Assembly: GCF_000424665.1 (NCBI RefSeq)
Contig: NZ_AUKI01000004.1
Span: 1-64,000, forward strand
Reading direction: 5' to 3'
DNA length: 64,000 bases
DNA from: Salinimicrobium terrae DSM 17865
GTDB lineage: Bacteria > Bacteroidota > Bacteroidia > Flavobacteriales > Flavobacteriaceae
Under the pieces are notes generated by a model. The model was not told the origin of the DNA. It ran no database searches and was given only the letters and a program-made list of their open reading frames with translations. Shown here one piece after another: positions 52,327 to 60,730 of this stretch (position 1 is its first letter; each line of letters opens with the position of its first letter). The position numbers and the translations under genes are program-made.

Positions 52327-53091
52327 ATGGTACAGGTAACGAAAAAGTACATCAATGAGTTCGTGGATTTTTTTAAGAAGCATGTCTCCAGGAAACATCC
52401 AGATTTTCCTTTTTATTTCCTTATTTTCATTGCTTTCCTAGTCTTCGTATTAGGGATTAACCTGTTTGTAGGTTTAACAGAAGAAGTGCAGGGGGAAACT
52501 ATAGGACACTTTGACGACAGAGTTACAGATTATGTTACCTCCTTTCGAACCCCGGGGCTTAACAACTTCTTTATATTCGTGACAGATCTTGGAGATTTAT
52601 ACGCGTATATTACTATTACTATAATAACCGGTCTATTCTTGTTTTATAAACTGAAAAACAAGAAATTTATTTTACAGCTTATTGGAGTAGTTATCCTTTC
52701 CTTTCTTGTAAATCTTGCGCTAAAAGAAGTATTTGACAGGGCAAGACCTGCCCTGGAACATATGGTAGTTATAAAGACCTTGAGCTACCCTAGTGGACAT
52801 GCCATGAGTGCTATGTCTTATTACGGATTTCTTATCTATATCATCTTCCACATCAAAATGAATAAATTGCTGCGCGGATTCCTCACGGTGTTATTTGTAA
52901 CCCTGATTTTCTTCATAGGATTAAGTAGAATATATCTGGGAGTTCATTTCCCGTCAGATGTTGTAGGAGGCTTTATTGGTGGCCTAATTTGGGTAGCCTT
53001 TTGTGTGGTTCTCTTTAATATAATTGATCTTCTGAGGCAAAGAAAAATACGAAGCAGGGCCGAAGAAGAAGAAAATCTTGAGACAGGTTAA
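52327..53091 (+). CDS. PAP2-family membrane phosphatase
   Basis: A 254-residue integral membrane phosphatase with about six hydrophobic helices. PAP2 motifs: KEVFDRARPALEHM (motif 1), LSYPSGHAMSAMSYYG (motif 2) and SRIYLGVHFPSDVVGGFIGG (motif 3 with the catalytic His). It resembles undecaprenyl-pyrophosphate phosphatases of the BcrC/PgpB type, so lipid-carrier recycling or phosphatidylglycerophosphate hydrolysis is likely. The next gene begins inside its 3' end. Confidence 0.9.
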   Translation: MVQVTKKYINEFVDFFKKHVSRKHPDFPFYFLIFIAFLVFVLGINLFVGLTEEVQGETIGHFDDRVTDYVTSFRTPGLNNFFIFVTDLGDLYAYITITIITGLFLFYKLKNKKFILQLIGVVILSFLVNLALKEVFDRARPALEHMVVIKTLSYPSGHAMSAMSYYGFLIYIIFHIKMNKLLRGFLTVLFVTLIFFIGLSRIYLGVHFPSDVVGGFIGGLIWVAFCVVLFNIIDLLRQRKIRSRAEEEENLETG

Positions 53092-53794
53092 TATTTCTTA
53101 TTTTTTTGTTAGAGTTCTAAAGTTTTTTGATCCGAATCTTTATTTTCGAGTAAATCCAAAAATGAGCCCCAAAATCGTCTACAATTCTACAGCATTTATG
53201 GTTGTGGAGTTTATTGTTTTCTATGTTTTTTTCCCCTTTATAGCTAATGCTTTTTTGGATGGGTGGTACAAAATCATCCCTTTAGTGCTTATTGCATTTT
53301 TCTTTCTTTTTTTGCTGCTCAAGGATCCTACCTTTGACCGAAATGTACTTACCAGATTCAATAGATATTATCTGTGGAAAAGTGTTCCCAGGATGATCAT
53401 TATTACGGTTCTGCTTGTGTGGTTTACCTTTTGGATTTTTCCGGAGTTATTCTTTGTATATCCTATAGAGAACTTTAAAAGCTATGTAATAACCTTCTTT
53501 TTATATCCTCTGGCGTCAGTTTTTCCGCAGGAGATCATTTACAGGGTCTACTATTTTCACAGGTATCATAAAGTAGTACCCGAAAAGTATCTTTTGATGT
53601 TTAGCAACGCAGTAGTCTTTGGTTTGACACACTTCATATATGCCAATTGGGTTGCTCCAATTGCCACCTTTCTTGCAGGCTGGATCTTTATTTATAACTA
53701 TTACCGAACAAGAAGTCTGCTCAATGTAAGCCTGGAACATTATTTTTATGGTCTCATTATGTTCACCATAGGCTTTGGATACTTCTTCCAATAA
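53078..53794 (+). CDS. CPBP-family intramembrane protease-like protein
   Basis: A polytopic membrane protein of up to 238 residues. The CAAX-protease/bacteriocin-processing (CPBP) motifs are present in modified form: motif 1 reads QEIIYR (Q151-E152-IIY-R156) instead of EExxxR, and motif 2 is FGLTHFIYANW with H185. The first Glu of motif 1 is often catalytic, so activity may be reduced or altered. The frame opens with TTG at 53078, 14 bases inside the PAP2 gene; the ATG at 53162 is the first ATG and may be the true start. Confidence 0.7.
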   Translation: MRQVNISYFFVRVLKFFDPNLYFRVNPKMSPKIVYNSTAFMVVEFIVFYVFFPFIANAFLDGWYKIIPLVLIAFFFLFLLLKDPTFDRNVLTRFNRYYLWKSVPRMIIITVLLVWFTFWIFPELFFVYPIENFKSYVITFFLYPLASVFPQEIIYRVYYFHRYHKVVPEKYLLMFSNAVVFGLTHFIYANWVAPIATFLAGWIFIYNYYRTRSLLNVSLEHYFYGLIMFTIGFGYFFQ

Positions 53795-53801
53795 AAAACC
53801 A

Positions 53802-53936
53802 TTAGATACCCAGGTTGGACAATAGCCACCACAAGATGATGAAAATGATAATGGTGCCAAAGCATCCACACCCGGTTTTACCTCCAAGTTTCCTGGCGCC
53901 CCAACCTGCCAACAAGGCTCTAATGATCTTTCTCAT
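53802..53936 (-). CDS. Small membrane protein of 44 residues
   Basis: A short frame from ATG at 53936 to TAA at 53802. The protein begins MRKIIRALLAGWGARKLGG, has two Cys in KTGCGCFGTI and ends in a strongly hydrophobic helix (IIIFIILWWLLSNLGI). The glycine-rich GWGARKLGG then CGCFG segment followed by one membrane helix recalls short proteins I have seen in other Flavobacteriia. The frame starts right at the end of the convergent CPBP gene region (8 bases from its stop). No function known; the unusual composition argues that it is translated. Confidence 0.6.
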   Translation of the reverse strand: MRKIIRALLAGWGARKLGGKTGCGCFGTIIIFIILWWLLSNLGI

Positions 53937-54039
53937 TACAATTTTTTATTTTCATTAAAATTAACTGGAAGTGGACTTTTGAGAAGCAAGTTTGGGATAC
54001 TTTTATAAATCTATTTTTTATTAACTTGAAACAAAAAAG

Positions 54040-54870
54040 ATGAAACATCTAATTTTATTGATCCTTTTCTGCGGAATGGCAGCAACAGGGCAGGAGAATG
54101 GTAAAGCTCCTGAAATTAAATTAACGGGATTTAGCCATCCGGAATCTATAATCTATGATGAAGGGACCGAATATTTCTACGTCTCTAACATGGCAGACAG
54201 AACAGAAGGAGACGGATTTATTTCAAGAATCTCAAGGAAATGGAAAGATCAGGAGCATAACTGGATCACCGGTTTAAACGATCCCAAGGGATTACTTGTT
54301 AAAGGTGACCGACTCTATGTTACCGACGTTACTCAACTTGTGGAAATGGATATCAACTCCGGAGAGATTCTTAGACGAATTCCTGTTGAAGGAGCAGAAT
54401 CTCTTAATGATCCTGCCATGGATGAAGAAGGAAATATTTTCTTTTCAGATCTGGCCGGTAGTAGCATTTATAAAATGCATGATGGGGGAGAAATTGAAGA
54501 GTGGCTTAGTACTCCTGACCTGGAAAGACCTAATGGTTTATTTGTAACCCCTGGTTTTATCCTCGTTGCCGCCTGGGGTGATGATCAAAATGGTAATATT
54601 CTCAAAGTGGACCGCACCACAAAAGAGATCAGCAGGATATCAAAGGAAGGGATTGGTAATATGGACGGTATTCAGCCAAAAGGTAACGGAGAATATTATA
54701 TTTCTGACTGGGCTACTGGAAAGATCTATACCATTGATATGGAGGGAAACCTTAAAGAAGTAATTTCTTCAGAAAAGAGTTCGGGAGATATTCTGTATCT
54801 CGAAGATGACAAAAAACTATACCTTCCAATGAACCACCAGAATGAGTTGTGGATTTATAATATGAATTAA
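54040..54870 (+). CDS. Exported SMP-30/gluconolactonase-like beta-propeller protein
   Basis: A 276-residue protein with a signal peptide (MKHLILLILFCGMAATGQ). The body is a six-bladed propeller pattern: GFSHPESIIYDEGTEYFYVS, NDPKGLLVKGDRLYVTD, LNDPAMDEEGNIFFSD, ERPNGLFVTPGFILVA, GNMDGIQPKGNGEYYISD. These strands and the Glu/Asn/Asp positions fit SMP-30/gluconolactonase relatives, which bind a divalent metal and hydrolyse lactones; some are not enzymes. Its stop overlaps the convergent ACT-domain gene's stop by 4 bases. Confidence 0.8.
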   Translation: MKHLILLILFCGMAATGQENGKAPEIKLTGFSHPESIIYDEGTEYFYVSNMADRTEGDGFISRISRKWKDQEHNWITGLNDPKGLLVKGDRLYVTDVTQLVEMDINSGEILRRIPVEGAESLNDPAMDEEGNIFFSDLAGSSIYKMHDGGEIEEWLSTPDLERPNGLFVTPGFILVAAWGDDQNGNILKVDRTTKEISRISKEGIGNMDGIQPKGNGEYYISDWATGKIYTIDMEGNLKEVISSEKSSGDILYLEDDKKLYLPMNHQNELWIYNMN

Positions 54871-55514
54871 CTGGATTTAATTTCGTTCATGAGTTGAAAT
54901 GCCTGATTCACATATTCCTTCTCCAGGAAAATTGTAAAATAATTTGAAGTTGAAATGATCTCGTAAACAGGAATCCCTTCATAAGCCAAAAGCTTAAATA
55001 TGTAGAAATAAAGTCCTACAGTTTTCGTATTCTTTTCAGGCAACGCAATTGTAATTGATGAAAGCTCTTCAGATATGCTTACGAGCTGCTCATTTTTGAA
55101 AATATCCTCGATAACAGTTTGCAGGCTTGTGGACACCAGGAAATTACTTTCCTGGAAGTTACTCGAATAGTTAAGAAAAATACCCGTTTGATCTTTTATT
55201 GCATGTAGGAGTTCAGCTTTACGTGCAATAATGTTTTGAGAATTTAGATAAGTATATTCAGTAATCCCCGATCTTACGATCATATCCCCTAATTCCCTGA
55301 AATTCTTTGTTGTGAACTTGCTTCTTTTGGGATGGTAACGGCGCAGTGCCATAATTATGGAACCTTGTTTGACCGGTTTTCTCATCTCCTTTTCAACCTG
55401 TGGTTGCAAATCGGCAGCCAGGGAGCTGAAGTTTATGATGTTCCGGGCTAAAGCATCATCCAGGAAAGGTTGGTGCTTTATAATATCATGTACGCATGTA
55501 CTTATTGTCTTCAA
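54867..55514 (-). CDS. HTH- and ACT-domain putative regulator next to aspartate kinase
   Basis: A 215-residue protein without signal peptide. The N-terminal ~70 residues (ALARNIINFSSLAADLQPQVEKEM, then KQGSIIMALRRYHPK) look like a small winged-helix domain, and the C-terminal ~70 residues form an ACT-like domain (ITIALPEKNTKTVGLYFYIFK, LLAYEGIPVYEIISTSNYFT, IFLEKEYVNQAFQLM). The ACT part resembles that of aspartate kinase. Divergent from the aspartate kinase gene with about 98 bases between, it is a good candidate for an amino-acid-sensing regulator of it. I know of no experimental work on this family. Confidence 0.6.
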   Translation of the reverse strand: MKTISTCVHDIIKHQPFLDDALARNIINFSSLAADLQPQVEKEMRKPVKQGSIIMALRRYHPKRSKFTTKNFRELGDMIVRSGITEYTYLNSQNIIARKAELLHAIKDQTGIFLNYSSNFQESNFLVSTSLQTVIEDIFKNEQLVSISEELSSITIALPEKNTKTVGLYFYIFKLLAYEGIPVYEIISTSNYFTIFLEKEYVNQAFQLMNEIKSS

Positions 55515-55612
55515 TGTTAAATAATATACAATTTGTACAAAGGTATAAAAAAGATATCATTTTTTTCAATTCCCGAAGATCATCTTGTAATTATGCAAAT
55601 CTAACTTGTAGT

Positions 55613-56941
55613 ATGAAGGTTTTAAAATTTGGAGGAACTTCTGTTGGTTCTGCGGAAAGTATCCGCAACGTCAGGGAGATCATCAATAGCCAAAAAGGGC
55701 GCAAAATTGTAGTGGTTTCAGCTATGTCTGGAGTCACCAATCAACTTCTGGAAATTTCCGAAGTTTATAATTACGGAAAGGAAGACAAAGGACAGGGATT
55801 GATGCTGGAGCTAAAGTTAAAGCACCTGCAACTTATTGAAGAACTTATTGAGAACAAGGAAACTAAAAAAGTTACCCGGAATCTTTTCCATGAATTGTAT
55901 CACCAACTGGAGGAAACGCTTAAGACCAAGCCGTTTTATGAAGCAGAAGTCATCACTTTCGGTGAGAGCTTCTTAAGTCTTATTTTTTCTCAATATCTTG
56001 AAGAACAGGGTGTTTCAAATACACTTTTGGATGCCAAGGACTTTATGCATGTTTCCAACGTAGAAAATCCTGAGATCCAAACTGTTCAAAAACTTTTGAA
56101 ATCTACTCTGGAACGCGAAGTGACATCGGAAGTTTACGTTACACAAGGTTTTATCAGAATTGATCGTAATAAAAATATTAGCACCTTAAAACGTGGAGGC
56201 AGTGATTATACCGCAACTATAATTGGTGCTGCTGTAAATGCCACAGAGGTACAGATCTGGACAGACATTGACGGATTCCACAATAATGATCCCCGATTCG
56301 TTGAGAATACAACGGCTCTTACAAGTCTTACATTTGAAGAGGCAGCAGAACTTGCATATTTTGGTGCAAAGATTCTGCACCCCCAAACAGTTTCCCCGGT
56401 CAAGGAAAAAGGTATTCCCATATATTTAAAGAATACTTTCACGCCCAATGCCCCCGGTACCTGCATTTCCGACGAACATCATACAATTGGGTTAAAAGCT
56501 ATTTCAGCCAAAGACGGGATTACTGCTATAAAGATTAAATCTAACCGGATGTTGATGGCACACGGTTTCCTGAAAAAGATTTTTGATGTTTTTGATAAGC
56601 ACGAAACGGCGATCGACATGATCACCACATCAGAAATTGCCATTTCTCTAACCATTGATGATGCAAGAAACCTCGATAAGATCCTTTCTGAACTTGATGA
56701 ATATGGAGAGATCACTGTAGATTCAGATCATTCAATTATATGCGTGGTAGGTGAGGGAGTCATTAATGATCATGAGACATTCAGGCTTTTTGAACTGCTA
56801 AATGACCTGCCGGTGAGGATGATTTCCTACGGCGGAAGCAGTAACAATATTTCCCTGCTCGTGGATACCACAAATAAAGTACAGGCATTAAAACTGCTGC
56901 ATCAAAAGCTATTTGAAGTTAAAATATTGAACGCGACCTAG
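55613..56941 (+). CDS. lysC: Monofunctional aspartate kinase
   Basis: Phosphorylates aspartate, first step for lysine, threonine, methionine and diaminopimelate. The 442-residue protein starts MKVLKFGGTSVGSAESI, with the KFGGTS catalytic motif, a central TLKRGGSDYTATIIGAAVNA (substrate and ATP loop), and two C-terminal ACT domains (IKIKSNRMLMAHGFLKKIF and GYGS-type SYGGSSNNISLLVD). No homoserine dehydrogenase is fused. The ATG at 55613 is the correct start; the open frame further upstream is leader DNA. It faces an ACT-domain regulator gene, which may set its expression. Confidence 0.93.
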   Translation: MKVLKFGGTSVGSAESIRNVREIINSQKGRKIVVVSAMSGVTNQLLEISEVYNYGKEDKGQGLMLELKLKHLQLIEELIENKETKKVTRNLFHELYHQLEETLKTKPFYEAEVITFGESFLSLIFSQYLEEQGVSNTLLDAKDFMHVSNVENPEIQTVQKLLKSTLEREVTSEVYVTQGFIRIDRNKNISTLKRGGSDYTATIIGAAVNATEVQIWTDIDGFHNNDPRFVENTTALTSLTFEEAAELAYFGAKILHPQTVSPVKEKGIPIYLKNTFTPNAPGTCISDEHHTIGLKAISAKDGITAIKIKSNRMLMAHGFLKKIFDVFDKHETAIDMITTSEIAISLTIDDARNLDKILSELDEYGEITVDSDHSIICVVGEGVINDHETFRLFELLNDLPVRMISYGGSSNNISLLVDTTNKVQALKLLHQKLFEVKILNAT

Positions 56942-56977
56942 TTGCTCACTTTGAGTTGTTAGTTTATTTGTTTGGAA

Positions 56978-57010
56978 AGAATCGCTCGTTTTACGGGCGA
57001 TTCTTATTTT
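56978..57010. terminator. Bidirectional hairpin terminator between aspartate kinase and glycosyltransferase genes
   Basis: Stem AGAATCGC(T)CG with CGGGCGATTCT around a short TTTTA loop, followed by a T-run on the plus strand. The two genes are convergent. On the minus strand it overlaps the end of the glycosyltransferase gene. Confidence 0.7.
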
Positions 57011-58235
57011 TAGCCTCAATGTATTTTGATAAATATTTTGTGCTCAATAGAGTATGATGCTGTAACATTTGTCCGGTGAAATTTGAGTTTCTGTGCCGCT
57101 CCAGTTGCGGTTGTATCTCCTGAAGTTTCTCACGCAGTCTTTCCCGATGCACTACTTCCGAAAATTTTGACTGTAGAATCATAAACCCGTTTTCCTGAGC
57201 CTCTCTCCACAGCGATTCATTTTCGTACAACTTTACCGCCGCATCAGCAAAAGCTTCAGGATTATCGGCAATTATGCCATTCCAGGGTAATTCTGCTGCC
57301 ATACCTTCTGCACCAATAGCCGTTGTGACATTGGGAGTTCCCACCTGCATTGCATCTGTGAATTTACCTTTAATTCCTGCACCAAATCTTAAAGGAGCAA
57401 GTAAAATTCTGGATTTTTCAATTTCAGTCCTGGCCGATTCTGCTCTTCCATGGACTAAAAATCCTTCTTTAGTATTATGCTGTTCCCGGATTTGCTGAGG
57501 AGTATAGGCGCCGAAAATGTGAATTTTCGCCTCCTTTATCCTTTTTCTGATGAGCGGCCAAATTTCTGTTTTTAATTGAAGTACTGCATCCTTGTTCGGT
57601 TCATGCAGAAAATTTCCAATGCTTACAAAATCCTGTCGCTCATTGAACTGAAGAAATCTCTTTTTCTTTTCTTCCGAAATCTCCTTCAGCATAAACGGCA
57701 GGTAAAGCAGAAGATGCTCAGGTACTCCAAATGTTCCGGTTAATAAATCCTCTTCAGCGGGGGAAATGATCAGGCTGATATCACAACGGTAAATACTGGC
57801 GATCTCCCTTTTAGCAGTATCAGAAAATAGGAGGGAAGGAGTAACTTCTTTGCCGGTTTTAGCCGCTTCCTGCCTGGCTTTCCGCAGAAAGTGCAGATCT
57901 TCGGTATCAAGAATCCTGATCGCATGTGGACAAACTTCAGCCACTCTCCATCCAAATTGCTCTTCCATCATAAACCTGTCAAAAATGACAATTTGGGGAG
58001 AGATTTTTTTCAGGAAGCTGTCAAAGCTTTCGTTGTTTAGTTCTATCTTTTCGGAAGTAATTCCGAGGGAAGAGAGATCGGCCATAAAGGGAGTTTCTGC
58101 AGCTGTGGTGGCGAAAGTAATGGCAAAACCTTCCGCAGAAAAAAATTCCAGCAACTGCATCATTCTTGCACCCGCGGCCGAAGATTGGGGTTCTGGCCAC
58201 ACATAACCTATAACTAATAGCTTCTTTTGAGACAT
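56991..58235 (-). CDS. Glycosyltransferase family 4-like protein
   Basis: A 414-residue GT-B-type glycosyltransferase. The opening LLVIGYVWPEPQSSAAGARM is the usual nucleotide-sugar transferase N-terminus (with the SSAAG donor-side loop), and the C-terminal half has ILLAPLRFGAGIKGKFTDAMQ and VTTAIGAEGMA, the typical E-x7-E-like/FGAGIKGK region of GT4-type enzymes. Donor and acceptor are unknown; surface polysaccharide or a glycolipid is likely. It stands alone on the minus strand and ends within a terminator. Confidence 0.8.
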   Translation of the reverse strand: MSQKKLLVIGYVWPEPQSSAAGARMMQLLEFFSAEGFAITFATTAAETPFMADLSSLGITSEKIELNNESFDSFLKKISPQIVIFDRFMMEEQFGWRVAEVCPHAIRILDTEDLHFLRKARQEAAKTGKEVTPSLLFSDTAKREIASIYRCDISLIISPAEEDLLTGTFGVPEHLLLYLPFMLKEISEEKKKRFLQFNERQDFVSIGNFLHEPNKDAVLQLKTEIWPLIRKRIKEAKIHIFGAYTPQQIREQHNTKEGFLVHGRAESARTEIEKSRILLAPLRFGAGIKGKFTDAMQVGTPNVTTAIGAEGMAAELPWNGIIADNPEAFADAAVKLYENESLWREAQENGFMILQSKFSEVVHRERLREKLQEIQPQLERHRNSNFTGQMLQHHTLLSTKYLSKYIEAKNKNRP

Positions 58236-58310
58236 GTCCCAAAATTAACAGGATTTAATACAATTTTTGAATTGTGCGGGTAATTTGTGACCTTTAAGAA
58301 AAAGAGAGCT

Positions 58311-58823
58311 ATGAGCCGCGGATTTGTAAAAGAAGAAGACCAGGAGGAAGCGCCGTTTATTCCGCCACGAGCAGCATTACCTGCGGGGGTGATTAATTAT
58401 GTTACTCCGCAGGGGCACAGGCAACTCCTTGAGGAACGGGAGACCCTGGAAAAGGAGAGAAAGAATCTGGATATTAGCAGTGATAAGGATCGACGACACG
58501 CTGCCGCCGTAATCGATGGAAAACTCAATCTATTAAATGAGCGGATTAGTTCAGCAAGAATCCTTGAACCTAAAGAACAGTCCCAGGACGAGGTAAGATT
58601 TGGTGCAACAGTTAGTTTCCGACCTCTGGCCGGACCACAAAAAGGTAAAGAACAATCTTTTACAATTGTTGGTGTCGACGAGGCAAATATTAAGGCACGA
58701 AAAATAGCATTTTTAGCACCTCTTTCCAAAGCACTTACCGGAAAGAAAGCTGGAGAAACGGCTAGAGTACAAATGGGAGGAGCAATGCAGGAATTGGAGA
58801 TCCTAAACATCAACTATAAATGA
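58311..58823 (+). CDS. GreA/GreB-family transcription elongation factor-like protein
   Basis: A 170-residue protein. A basic and acidic N-terminal extension (MSRGFVKEEDQEEAPFIPP) is followed by YVTPQGHRQLLEERETLEKE, the coiled-coil stalk region, and the GreA/GreB C-terminal domain (VRFGATVSFRPLAG through FTIVGVDEANIKARKIAFLAPLSKAL and GKKAGETARV). Gre factors rescue backtracked RNA polymerase; the acidic tip residues that stimulate cleavage are not clear here (the stalk carries DISSDKDRR), so activity may differ. The ATG at 58311 is used; its stop overlaps the next start (ATGA). Confidence 0.8.
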   Translation: MSRGFVKEEDQEEAPFIPPRAALPAGVINYVTPQGHRQLLEERETLEKERKNLDISSDKDRRHAAAVIDGKLNLLNERISSARILEPKEQSQDEVRFGATVSFRPLAGPQKGKEQSFTIVGVDEANIKARKIAFLAPLSKALTGKKAGETARVQMGGAMQELEILNINYK

Positions 58824-60730
58824 TTCAGAAGCATGTTTATATAGTAATGGGCGTCTCTGGGGCTGGAAAAACAACCATTGGTAAATTACTGGCAAAGCAG
58901 CTCGAAATTCCCTTTTTTGACGCCGACGATTTTCATCCGGTTGAAAATGTAAAGAAGATGGAATCCGGAGTTGCCTTGAAGGATGATGATCGTGAAGAAT
59001 GGCTGGAGAATTTGAGTATAAAAATCACCGAATGGCAGGGGAAATATGGTGCTGTTCTGGCATGTTCTGCTTTAAAGGAAAAATACCGGAAGCAGTTACA
59101 GGTGCTGCCGCAAGATCATATCACCTGGATCTTTTTGCATTCAGATTATGAAGTCATTCGCGCACGCATTGCCGGCAGAGAAGGACATTATTTTAAGCCT
59201 GAACTTCTGCAGTCACAATATGAATCCCTTGAGTTACCGTCTTACGGTATCCATGTAGATGTCGATCAATCTCCTGAACAAATAATAGATGAGATCATGG
59301 AAAAAGTAAAAAACAAAGCGGAAATCGGCCTTTTTGGGCTGGGAGTGATGGGGCAGAGTCTGGCCATTAATATGGCTTCCAAAGGCTATAGCGTTTCTGT
59401 TTACAATCGACATATTGATAAGATCGAAGTAGATATCGCAAAAAACTTTGTTTCAGAAAATGCCGGATTGAAATTTCAGGGCTATGATAATTTAAAAGCC
59501 TTTGTGGAAAGCCTGGAAAAACCCAGAAATATTCTGCTCATGGTCAATGCGGGGAAAGTGGTAGACTTTGTCATTGAAGATTTGCTTCCATACCTGGAAA
59601 AGAATGATCTTATTATTGACGGAGGGAATTCCCATTATAAAGATACCATTAGGAGAGAAAAAGATTTAAAGAAGAAGAACATATTGTTCATGGGAGCAGG
59701 TGTATCAGGTGGCGAAGAAGGTGCCAGGAAAGGTCCTTCCATCATGCCGGGAGGACCGGAAAACTCCTATAAAAGGGTAGGGCCCATACTTGAGAAAATT
59801 GCAGCCAGGGATAAAACCGGAGAGCCTTGCTGTACTTATGTAGGACCCGATGGCGCAGGACATTTTGTGAAAATGGTGCATAACGGAATCGAGTATGGCG
59901 AAATGCAGCTCATTGCAGAAACTTATCACCTGTTAAGATTTCACACCAGTGCAAAACCTGACGAAATTGCCGACCTTTTTGAGGAATGGAACCGGGAACT
60001 GCAGAGTTACCTGCTTGAAATTTCTGTGGACATACTTCGGAAGAAAGAAAACGGAGAATTATTACTTGATAATATTTTGGATGCAGCCAAGCAAAAAGGC
60101 ACAGGAGGCTGGTCTACCAATGCTGCTCTGGAACTGGGAGTTCCGCTGGACACTATTAGTGCGGCAGTGATGGCAAGAAATATTTCCGGAATGAAGGAAC
60201 AGCGTGCCGCTGCTGCAAAATTATATGACCTGAAAACTTCAGAAGGTGAAAATATAAACGAGCTTAAAAGTGCTTTTTTTGAGGCCTATAAAGCCACAAG
60301 TATTGTAAATCATGCCATAGGATTTGATCTGCTCACAGCAGCTTCAAAAGAATATCATTGGAATTTAAATCTTTCAGAAATTGCAAGAATCTGGACAAAT
60401 GGCTGTATTATAAGAAGTAAACTTATGGAAGATTTGGTTGCTAAATTCAATAATTATCAACAGCATCTTTTAATGCAGGAGGAAATTGTTCTGGAAATCT
60501 CCAACTTCAGAACATCCCTGCTAAAGGTGGTGGGCAAAGCTTTAGAAGCCGGTTTTCCCGTGCCGGTGATGAGTGCCGCAGCAAATTACCTGCTGAGTTT
60601 CACTGTCGAACAATCATCGGCTAATATGATCCAGGCGCAGCGGGATTATTTTGGAGCACATACCTATGAAAGAAAAGACAAAGCAAGAGGTGAATTTTTT
60701 CACACCCAATGGCTACAGGAGGAGAAATAA
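58820..60730 (+). CDS. Gluconokinase / 6-phosphogluconate dehydrogenase fusion
   Basis: A single 636-residue protein with two enzymes. Residues ~1-162 are a shikimate-kinase-like gluconokinase: Walker A GVSGAGKTT (11-19), FDADDFHP, ACSALKEKYR and the GREGHYFKPELLQSQYESLE motif. Residues ~166-636 are a full-length decarboxylating 6-phosphogluconate dehydrogenase: NADP loop GLFGLGVMGQ, IIDGGNSHYKDT, MGAGVSGGEEGA, FVKMVHNGIEYGEMQ with the catalytic Lys, and a C-terminal tail that crosses the dimer. Together they would turn gluconate into ribulose 5-phosphate. The reading frame is unbroken across the junction (KVKNKAEIGLFGLG). The start overlaps the Gre gene stop by 4 bases. Confidence 0.92.
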   Translation: MIQKHVYIVMGVSGAGKTTIGKLLAKQLEIPFFDADDFHPVENVKKMESGVALKDDDREEWLENLSIKITEWQGKYGAVLACSALKEKYRKQLQVLPQDHITWIFLHSDYEVIRARIAGREGHYFKPELLQSQYESLELPSYGIHVDVDQSPEQIIDEIMEKVKNKAEIGLFGLGVMGQSLAINMASKGYSVSVYNRHIDKIEVDIAKNFVSENAGLKFQGYDNLKAFVESLEKPRNILLMVNAGKVVDFVIEDLLPYLEKNDLIIDGGNSHYKDTIRREKDLKKKNILFMGAGVSGGEEGARKGPSIMPGGPENSYKRVGPILEKIAARDKTGEPCCTYVGPDGAGHFVKMVHNGIEYGEMQLIAETYHLLRFHTSAKPDEIADLFEEWNRELQSYLLEISVDILRKKENGELLLDNILDAAKQKGTGGWSTNAALELGVPLDTISAAVMARNISGMKEQRAAAAKLYDLKTSEGENINELKSAFFEAYKATSIVNHAIGFDLLTAASKEYHWNLNLSEIARIWTNGCIIRSKLMEDLVAKFNNYQQHLLMQEEIVLEISNFRTSLLKVVGKALEAGFPVPVMSAAANYLLSFTVEQSSANMIQAQRDYFGAHTYERKDKARGEFFHTQWLQEEK

